This document shows, piece after piece, positions 1 to 4,415 of a stretch of 5,133 nt of DNA. The position numbers and the translations under genes are program-made. Below the pieces are notes generated by a model, which saw only the letters and a program-made list of their open reading frames with translations, did not search any database and had not been told where the DNA came from. Position 1 is the first letter of the stretch; each line of letters opens with the position of its first letter. Source of the DNA: Clostridiales bacterium (GTDB lineage Bacteria; Bacillota; Clostridia; Christensenellales; CAG-138); contig JAAZFD010000175.1 in assembly GCA_012511925.1 (NCBI GenBank), positions 1 to 5,133 on the forward strand. The letters are read 5' to 3'.

Positions 1-1416
1 GTATTTGGCGTTGTGTCAAAAACGGATTGCGTAAGCGATGTATTTTTCGGTACGGATTATCATTCTCACTTAGGAACAAAGCGTGGCGGTATGGCGATTT
101 TCGGAAGTAATGGCTTTGAAAGAGCTATTCACAACATCGAAAACTCACCTTTTAGAACAAAGTTTGGTGCAGATATTGGAACTATGAAAGGCAACTTAGG
201 CATTGGATGCATTTCAGATTCCGTTCCCCAACCGCTGATTGTTCGCTCGCATTTAGGCAACTTCGCAATTACGGCTGTTGGTCGAATAAATAATATCGAT
301 GAATTAGTAGAGCATACATTTGAAAATGGCAGAACGCAATTTCTTGAAATGAGTGGCGGTAAAATCAATATTGTTGAGCTTTGTGCCGCTTTGATAAACG
401 AATGCGACAGCATTGTTGAGGGTATAAGGTTTGCTCAGAAAAAAATCGAAGGCTCAATGTCCATCGTGATATTAACCGCTGAGGGAATATATGCCGCGCG
501 AGATTATTGTGGCAGAACCCCACTTGTTATAGGCAAAAAATCTGATGCGTATTGCGTTGCATTTGAAAGCAGCTCCTTCATTAACCTTGATTACGAATTT
601 CACAGAGAAATCGGACCTGCTGAAATAGTTTTTATAACCACAGAGGGCGAAACAACACTTATGCCAGCATTAGAAGAGATGCAGATTTGCGCATTCCTTT
701 GGGTTTACTACGGCTACCCCACTTCCATTTATGAAGGTGTAAACGTTGAAACTATGCGATATAGGGCTGGCGAGATTTTGTCAAAGCGTGATAAGGATGT
801 AGCGATGGATTCGATTTCGGGGATTCCCGATTCCGGTTCGGCGTATGCGATAGGCTATGCGAACGCTTCCGTAGCACCGTTTACTCGTCCTTTTATCAAA
901 TATACTCCCACTTGGCCACGTTCATTTATGCCCTCAAACCAAGCGCAACGCAACAGAATAGCACACATGAAGCTAATTCCTGTTCATGAGCTAATAAATA
1001 AGAAAAAACTGCTTTTGATTGACGATTCTATCGTTCGTGGAACGCAAATGAGCGAAACCACCGATTTTCTATATCGAAGCGGTGCAAAAGAGGTGCATGT
1101 GCGCTCTGCCTGCCCTCCCATAATGTTTGGCTGTAAGTATTTAAACTTTTCACGCTCAACATCGGAAATGGACTTGATTGCAAGGCGAGTTATTCACGAG
1201 TTAGAGGGCGATGTTTCACACGAAAGGCTATTGGACTATACGGATTCAAGTAGCGAAAGCTATGAGAAAATGGTTGAGGGAATAAGAAAGCAGCTTAATT
1301 TTACCTCTTTGAAATTCCATAAGATTGAGGACTTGATAGAGTCTATTGGGCTGCCAGAGTGTAAGCTGTGTACTTATTGTTGGAAGGGGAAGGATTTTTG
1401 TAGGAAGGTTAATTAG
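1..1416 (+). CDS. PurF-like amidophosphoribosyltransferase paralog (class II glutamine amidotransferase plus PRT domain), 5' end cut by window
   Basis: The frame is open from base 1. Its first residues, VFGVVSK, match the usual MCG-[VF]-FGV start of this family, so probably only about three codons are missing, including the nucleophilic Cys. The GTG at 13 is not the real start. Numbering from base 1, residues 1-225 are the Ntn-type glutaminase domain and 226-471 the phosphoribosyltransferase domain. The PRPP loop IDDSIVRGT is intact at 340-348. A GIPDSG segment and an IKYTPTWPRSF segment fill the positions of PurF's VPDS and YxGRTF regions. C230, C378 and the C454/C457/C460 cluster match the places of the 4Fe-4S ligands in Bacillus-type PurF. 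Known PurF makes phosphoribosylamine from PRPP and glutamine in the cytosol. Here the glutaminase pocket is unusual: NLGIGC replaces HVRYxT and AVGRINN replaces HNGNLTN. No pur gene is adjacent. I recognise this as a divergent subfamily, and its true substrate is uncertain. Confidence 0.88.
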   Translation, partial: VFGVVSKTDCVSDVFFGTDYHSHLGTKRGGMAIFGSNGFERAIHNIENSPFRTKFGADIGTMKGNLGIGCISDSVPQPLIVRSHLGNFAITAVGRINNIDELVEHTFENGRTQFLEMSGGKINIVELCAALINECDSIVEGIRFAQKKIEGSMSIVILTAEGIYAARDYCGRTPLVIGKKSDAYCVAFESSSFINLDYEFHREIGPAEIVFITTEGETTLMPALEEMQICAFLWVYYGYPTSIYEGVNVETMRYRAGEILSKRDKDVAMDSISGIPDSGSAYAIGYANASVAPFTRPFIKYTPTWPRSFMPSNQAQRNRIAHMKLIPVHELINKKKLLLIDDSIVRGTQMSETTDFLYRSGAKEVHVRSACPPIMFGCKYLNFSRSTSEMDLIARRVIHELEGDVSHERLLDYTDSSSESYEKMVEGIRKQLNFTSLKFHKIEDLIESIGLPECKLCTYCWKGKDFCRKVN

Positions 1417-1449
1417 GGCCACCTACGTTTCTATTATTCTTGTATGGTT

Positions 1450-1470
1450 GCGGGGAGCGTTGCTCCCCGC
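1450..1470. repeat. Palindromic repeat, copy 1
   Basis: This is a perfect 9-bp stem (GCGGGGAGC / GCTCCCCGC) around a GTT loop, extended by a T1449-A1471 pair. The core GGGGAGCGTTGCTCCCC recurs exactly at 1666-1682. No T-run follows on either strand, so a dispersed palindromic repeat is more likely than a terminator. It lies 34 bases after the PurF-like stop codon and could still protect or pause that transcript. Confidence 0.75.
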
Positions 1471-1493
1471 AGAGCGTCGCAAAAAGTGCCAGC

Positions 1494-1517
1494 GGGCGAA
1501 CACAAGAGTGTTGCCCC
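1494..1517. repeat. Imperfect hairpin GGGCGAACAC...GTGTTGCCC
   Basis: The arms AACAC and GTGTT close over AAGA. After a two-base mismatch, GGG pairs with CCC. It reads like a decayed perfect palindrome, because swapping two bases (GC to CG) in the right arm would restore the full stem. The following CCCCTACA and GGGG (1530-1533) can form an alternative, mutually exclusive pairing. From memory, GC-rich hairpins ending in CCCCTACA are common between genes in gut Clostridia; this was not checked here. Confidence 0.45.
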
Positions 1518-1665
1518 CCTACATTTTTTGGGGTAATATTTCTTCTATATGCGAGTTTTTGCACCGAAAAATCTCTGTTTTTTGCCCCTTAATCATTGAA
1601 TAGCGCGTATGCTTCGTCGATTATTTTATGCCTTTTTCTATACTAATAGGTTTATAGACAGTCTG

Positions 1666-1682
1666 GGGGAGCGTTGCTCCCC
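1666..1682. repeat. Palindromic repeat, copy 2
   Basis: This is an exact second copy of the 17-base core GGGGAGCGTTGCTCCCC, a 7-bp stem with a GTT loop. It is 13 bases beyond the cupin stop codon on the minus strand. It is preceded by a small palindrome AGACAGTCT (1656-1664). The run to its right on + is only loosely T-rich (ATTAGGTTTTCTTTT), and on - no T-run follows, so a terminator role is weakly supported. The outer arms of the two copies differ. Confidence 0.7.
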
Positions 1683-1695
1683 ATTAGGTTTTCTT

Positions 1696-2151
1696 TTAAT
1701 GATGATATTCTTCCGCTTCTGCTTTCGTTCTATGCACTGTGCCGCGCGGATGCTCAGGTGGGGCATAAACAGTGAACAGCTTCAAAGGCATACGTCCAGT
1801 ATTTATTACGTTGTGCCATGTGCCTGCAGGTACGAAAATTCCAAAGCCGGGTGAAACATTTTGCCTGTAATCTAAACAGTCTTGCCTGTTGCACATCATT
1901 GTAACTCCCTGACCTTCAACGATATAAAGGAACTGGTCAACATCACGGTGTACCTCTAAGCCAATGTTATCGTTGACATTTATGCTCATTAGAGTTAACT
2001 GTAGGTGTTCACCTGTCCAAAGTGCAACTCTGAACAAATCATTGCGACGAGCGGCTTCGTTGAGATTAGTCGCAAAAGGCTTGGGGCCGAAATCTGTTTG
2101 TCTATACGAGGTATTGTTGTTGTTAAAATTTTGTCTGTTAAATCTTTGCAT
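1696..2151 (-). CDS. Small single-domain cupin protein
   Basis: This is a 151-residue cytosolic protein with one cupin beta-barrel. Motif 1 is at about residues 64-82 (GLEVHRDVDQFLYIVEGQG) and motif 2 at about 103-117 (GFGIFVPAGTWHNVI). Candidate metal ligands are H68, D70 or D72, Q73 and H113. The HxDxDQ pattern replaces the classic HxHxxxxE, as in many small cupins grouped with mannose-6-phosphate isomerase-like proteins. The C-terminal PPEHPRGTVH is, from memory, typical of this subgroup. The N-terminus (residues 1-20) is Asn/Gln-rich and probably disordered. I chose the ATG at 2151 because AAAGGAGG (2160-2167) sits 8 bases upstream; a longer frame to 2250 has no such site. The gene is monocistronic and diverges from the GGDEF gene. 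Substrate and reaction are unknown; it may bind a sugar or small ligand, or act as a sensor. Confidence 0.88.
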   Translation of the reverse strand: MQRFNRQNFNNNNTSYRQTDFGPKPFATNLNEAARRNDLFRVALWTGEHLQLTLMSINVNDNIGLEVHRDVDQFLYIVEGQGVTMMCNRQDCLDYRQNVSPGFGIFVPAGTWHNVINTGRMPLKLFTVYAPPEHPRGTVHRTKAEAEEYHH

Positions 2152-2159
2152 TATATAAA

Positions 2160-2167
2160 CCTCCTTT
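2160..2167 (-). promoter_or_regulatory. Ribosome binding site of the cupin gene
   Basis: AAAGGAGG on the minus strand, 8 bases before the ATG at 2151. It decides the start: the in-frame ATG at 2250, which would add 33 residues, has no comparable site and would translate through the leader's inverted repeat. Confidence 0.85.
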
Positions 2168-2177
2168 ACAAAAATTT

Positions 2178-2199
2178 CATCGAAATAAAGACTTCGATG
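2178..2199. promoter_or_regulatory. Inverted repeat in the cupin leader, possible operator or stem-loop
   Basis: The arms CATCGAA (2178-2184) and TTCGATG (2193-2199) match perfectly across an 8-base gap, 10 bases upstream of the cupin ribosome binding site. A related half-site, CTTCGAGATGTT, lies at 2225-2236, 33 bases (about three helical turns) from CTTCGATGTT at 2192-2201. This may be a repressor-type binding arrangement or an RNA hairpin. No T-run follows, so it is not an attenuator of the usual kind. Confidence 0.35.
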
Positions 2200-2291
2200 T
2201 TTAGTACAAAAATATGTTTTATATCTTCGAGATGTTACTGATTCTTCCAAGTATTATGTTTAATAATCTGAACATTTTATTAAAAATTTAC

Positions 2292-2320
2292 TTGAAATTA
2301 TATAAAATCTAATGTATAAT
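2292..2320 (+). promoter_or_regulatory. Sigma-A-type promoter for the GGDEF gene
   Basis: The -35 box is TTGAAA (2292-2297) and the -10 box TATAAT (2315-2320), with an optimal 17-base spacer in very AT-rich DNA. Transcription would start near 2327, giving a leader of about 49 bases before the ATG at 2376. It suggests housekeeping expression as a single-gene unit, ending at the terminator at 3711-3741. Confidence 0.75.
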
Positions 2321-2363
2321 GATATTGTGGATAATTTGTAAGAGCTTTTGGGCTTGCTAATAT

Positions 2364-2369
2364 AGGTGG
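2364..2369 (+). promoter_or_regulatory. Ribosome binding site of the GGDEF gene
   Basis: AGGTGG ends 6 bases before the ATG at 2376. It is slightly weaker than consensus but well placed, and supports this start. Confidence 0.7.
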
Positions 2370-2375
2370 TAAACA

Positions 2376-3656
2376 ATGGAAAGCACTATTACTTCAAACC
2401 GTGTGGACGGTATCTTACTTGAAAGGCTACTCAACCGTTTTGCAGGCGGCATAGGTTTATATGCAGTTGAAAAGGATTCCATTGCATTTGTGTTTGCAAG
2501 CGAAGACTATAAAACCCTATCTATAAAGGCTTCGGATATTTTCCAAACCCATAGCGAGGGCGATTTTCAATTACTTTCCAACTCAGAGGGAGTTTTATAC
2601 AAAACGATTCTAAAGGCTAATAATTTGGGTCTATCACAAGCAGAGTTCAAAGCATTCGACACATTCTTACGCATTAAAGCCGAAAAACTTGATGAGGACA
2701 ACCGCTTTGTTGTTGTGAAGCTATCCGATTCTACAGAGCAAAAGAGCATAGACTCTAAGCTAAAGCTAAACGAGGATATTATACGTTTAGTTCTAAGCGA
2801 AACAAGTATTTCGATTTGGGATTATCATGTTGAAAACAACTTCTTTGTAAAGGTACCCTATTCAAGCGAAATTAACAGAACCTTTACGCCAAGCACCCCA
2901 GAAAATTTTGTTGAAATCGGTTATGTGCATCCTGAAAGCAAAACTGCGTTCCTGCAAATGTTCAAAGACTTGATTGAGGGCAAGGAAAAAGCAAGCGGCA
3001 CATTTTTGCTTCGAAACATGAATACTTGTGAATATCATCTTGAAACATTTAAGTTTAAAAACAGTATTATCAATGACAAGACTGGACATTCTATTGGAAC
3101 TTCTACCCCGTTTTTCGAGATTCAAGACAGTACAAGCGACACTCAAAACAGTACTGTTGACAATTTAGATGGTGAACAGAATATCGATGCGCTTACAGGA
3201 CTTTACAACAAAGCTCACACCCTAAAGCGTGTTTCTTGTCAAGTTATGCACTCTAACTCAGATGTTACACATTCTGCGCTTTTATTCGATTTAGACAATT
3301 TCAGCAAAATAGTCGAAAAACTCGGGGATGATGCTGGCGATGAGATTTTGGAGAGGTTTGGCAATCTACTAACAAGCGTGTTTTATACAACAGATACGAT
3401 TGGGCGACTTGGTGGCGACGAATTCTTCATCTATATGCCAAATGTATCCGAATCCGCTGTAAAATCAATGCTTAAGGAGTTCTACGATATGCTTTTGGAG
3501 AATAGTTTTTCGCCTCAATTCAAGATTTGTGCTTCTGTGGGCGTTGTTTTGTTCACTAACGAGGATTTTAGTATTGACGAAACTCTTTCGAAAGCGGAAA
3601 AGGCTTTGCAGAAGGCTAAAGACAGCGGCAAAAATAAGTATGTTGTCTATCAATAG
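2376..3656 (+). CDS. PAS-GGDEF protein, putative diguanylate cyclase
   Basis: This is a 426-residue soluble protein with no signal peptide or membrane segment. Residues 15-125 look like a divergent PAS-type sensor (GGIGLYAVEKDSIAFVF), 130-245 like a second PAS fold (SETSISIWDYHVENN), and 246-270 like a Ser/Thr/Asp-rich linker. The GGDEF domain (271-426) begins with DALTGLYNK and has an intact GGDEF at 346-350. Active family members join two GTP into c-di-GMP. Metal-site residues D305 and D348 and guanine contact D322 are present by alignment to PleD, but PleD Asn335 corresponds to V313 here. The inhibitory RxxD site reads YTTD (337-340), so product inhibition at that site is not expected. No EAL domain is fused. 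AGGTGG (2364-2369) lies 6 bases before the ATG. It probably tunes c-di-GMP to an intracellular cue, but weak or altered catalysis is possible. Confidence 0.88.
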   Translation: MESTITSNRVDGILLERLLNRFAGGIGLYAVEKDSIAFVFASEDYKTLSIKASDIFQTHSEGDFQLLSNSEGVLYKTILKANNLGLSQAEFKAFDTFLRIKAEKLDEDNRFVVVKLSDSTEQKSIDSKLKLNEDIIRLVLSETSISIWDYHVENNFFVKVPYSSEINRTFTPSTPENFVEIGYVHPESKTAFLQMFKDLIEGKEKASGTFLLRNMNTCEYHLETFKFKNSIINDKTGHSIGTSTPFFEIQDSTSDTQNSTVDNLDGEQNIDALTGLYNKAHTLKRVSCQVMHSNSDVTHSALLFDLDNFSKIVEKLGDDAGDEILERFGNLLTSVFYTTDTIGRLGGDEFFIYMPNVSESAVKSMLKEFYDMLLENSFSPQFKICASVGVVLFTNEDFSIDETLSKAEKALQKAKDSGKNKYVVYQ

Positions 3657-3658
3657 AG

Positions 3659-4318
3659 CTATATTTCTATTTCGCCGATAAAATCTTCATTACCCCCTAC
3701 CCTGTTTCTTATTCGCAGAGTTGATTCTGCGAATTTTTTTTGCTCGATTTCTGATAGCATTATGGTTGAGATTATTCCCAAGTTAAAATCAAGCACATAA
3801 ATTGTTTCGATGCAATTTAGGAATACCGTATTAAACTTGTTCTTTTTTCTTGATTGCTGTACTTTTATGTTTTCAAATATATACTCTATGTCGGAATAAA
3901 CCACATTGTCCTTATGCAGAAAAATATAAAGACAGTTCCTTTTCATAAGCGAATAATTCGTGTTTAGCTTGTAGAGCTTCTTATCAAAGCGATAAAGCGT
4001 TTTGAAAACATACGAATGGGTGCCATTTTCTGTGTTAATCGCTTGAAGCCTGCCGCAAAAGAATTCTGCTCTATCTAAGAAAGGCTCGATTTCTGCTTGC
4101 GGAATATCCTCTAACCGCATTCCTAAGAACTTGTCTATTACCTTTTGCGCCTCTCCCTCATATTGAAGCAATGCTTGAGTAACCTCAATGCCTATATCGT
4201 CGTGTTCGTTTATCCAGTCTGGACTTTCGATTTTTTTGTATATGCCCTTATATTCACTTCCCAACCTCTTAACAGAAAGCAAAGCGTAGATTTCATTATA
4301 TAGCTTTTCGTAAATCAT
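3659..4318 (-). CDS. Hypothetical protein, 219 residues, possible nuclease-like motif
   Basis: I do not recognise a firm family. The protein is soluble, charged and Lys/Glu/Ile-rich, with no signal peptide or membrane segment. Residues 32-47 read ESPDWINEHDDIGIEV followed by T. This PD...(I)GIEVT pattern resembles the core of a loose group of PD-(D/E)xK-like hypothetical proteins in which the Lys is replaced by Thr; this is recollection and inference, not proof. Residues 50-85 look helical, and 100-180 mix strands and basic segments (RFDKKLYKL, QQSRKKNKF). The ATG at 4318 follows GGAGG by 4 bases. The gene converges on the GGDEF gene with a 2-base gap, and its last 85 bases overlap that gene's terminator region. 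It diverges from trmK. It is a full-length, unbroken frame and so probably real. Confidence 0.75.
   Translation of the reverse strand: MIYEKLYNEIYALLSVKRLGSEYKGIYKKIESPDWINEHDDIGIEVTQALLQYEGEAQKVIDKFLGMRLEDIPQAEIEPFLDRAEFFCGRLQAINTENGTHSYVFKTLYRFDKKLYKLNTNYSLMKRNCLYIFLHKDNVVYSDIEYIFENIKVQQSRKKNKFNTVFLNCIETIYVLDFNLGIISTIMLSEIEQKKFAESTLRIRNRVGGNEDFIGEIEI
3711..3741 (+). terminator. Rho-independent terminator of the GGDEF gene, inside the opposing gene
   Basis: A perfect 9-bp stem (ATTCGCAGA / TCTGCGAAT) with a 6-base loop is followed directly by a run of eight T (3734-3741). It begins 55 bases after the GGDEF stop codon. On the minus strand the same bases encode KKFAESTLRI near the C-terminus of the hypothetical protein. 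It works in one direction only, because no T-run follows on the minus strand. Confidence 0.88.
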
Positions 4319-4320
4319 AT

Positions 4321-4327
4321 CTCCTCC
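4321..4327 (-). promoter_or_regulatory. Ribosome binding site of the hypothetical gene
   Basis: GGAGGAG on the minus strand just before the ATG at 4318. Counting from the GGAGG core, the spacing is about 4 bases, a little short but strong in sequence, and it fixes this start. Confidence 0.75.
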
Positions 4328-4341
4328 AAAGTGCTTATATC

Positions 4342-4371
4342 ATTGTATGTCTTTTGTATCTGAATTTGCAA
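4342..4371 (-). promoter_or_regulatory. Candidate leftward promoter for the hypothetical gene
   Basis: On the minus strand, the -35 is TTGCAA (4366-4371) and the -10 is TACAAT (4342-4347), with an 18-base spacer. Transcription would start near 4335, leaving a leader of about 17 bases that just includes the ribosome binding site. The -35 box is one of two TTGCAA palindromes in this spacer. Confidence 0.5.
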
Positions 4372-4387
4372 CCCGAAGTATTGCAAA
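4365..4387. repeat. Inverted repeat TTTGCAA-N9-TTGCAAA between divergent promoters
   Basis: There are two perfect 7-base arms (4365-4371 and 4381-4387). The six-base core TTGCAA is itself a palindrome, so the copies are both direct and inverted repeats, 15 bases apart start to start. They coincide with the proposed -35 boxes of the two divergent promoters. The symmetry may come only from the -35 boxes, or it may be an operator controlling both genes. Confidence 0.45.
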
Positions 4388-4409
4388 GACTGGAATTTTT
4401 AGCTATTAT
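4381..4409 (+). promoter_or_regulatory. Candidate rightward promoter for trmK, giving a leaderless start
   Basis: The -35 is TTGCAA (4381-4386) and the -10 is TATTAT (4404-4409), with a 17-base spacer. The expected transcription start, about 7 bases past the -10 box, falls on the trmK ATG at 4416. This agrees with the absence of a recognisable ribosome binding site before trmK. It is based on sequence match only. Confidence 0.5.
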
Positions 4410-4415
4410 TAAAGA

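Larger units (their letters stand above)
1417..1695. other. Gene-free spacer with palindromic repeats
   Basis: This is the gap between the PurF-like gene (+) and the 3' end of the cupin gene (-). The short open frames here have no ribosome binding site and no recognisable protein. It contains two copies of a GC-rich palindrome (1450-1470 and 1666-1682), an imperfect hairpin (1494-1517), and a C-run/G-run pair (1516-1519 with 1530-1533). None is followed by a proper T-tract on either strand, so I see no standard intrinsic terminator for either flanking gene. Confidence 0.6.

Noticed and set aside
13..15. GTG at 13 as the start of the PurF-like gene
   Set aside because: The frame is open to base 1 and encodes VFGV, which is conserved family sequence, so the real start lies just outside the window.
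1450..1470. Palindrome copy 1 as the intrinsic terminator of the PurF-like gene
   Set aside because: The stem is strong, but AGAGCGTCGC follows in place of a T-run. A role in pausing or mRNA protection remains possible.
1346..1854. Two plus-strand open frames (1346-1603 and 1609-1854)
   Set aside because: They overlap the end of the PurF-like gene, the repeats and the cupin gene antisense. They have no ribosome binding site and no protein-like pattern.
2152..2250. 33-residue N-terminal extension of the cupin protein
   Set aside because: There is no ribosome binding site at 2250, while the ATG at 2151 has a strong one. The added residues read through the leader repeat and do not look like cupin sequence.
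2200..2375. Minus-strand promoter for the cupin gene
   Set aside because: Several TATAAT-like strings occur in this AT-rich DNA, but none has a plausible -35 box at 16-18 bases. The best, TTGGAA with TATAAA, has a 21-base spacer.
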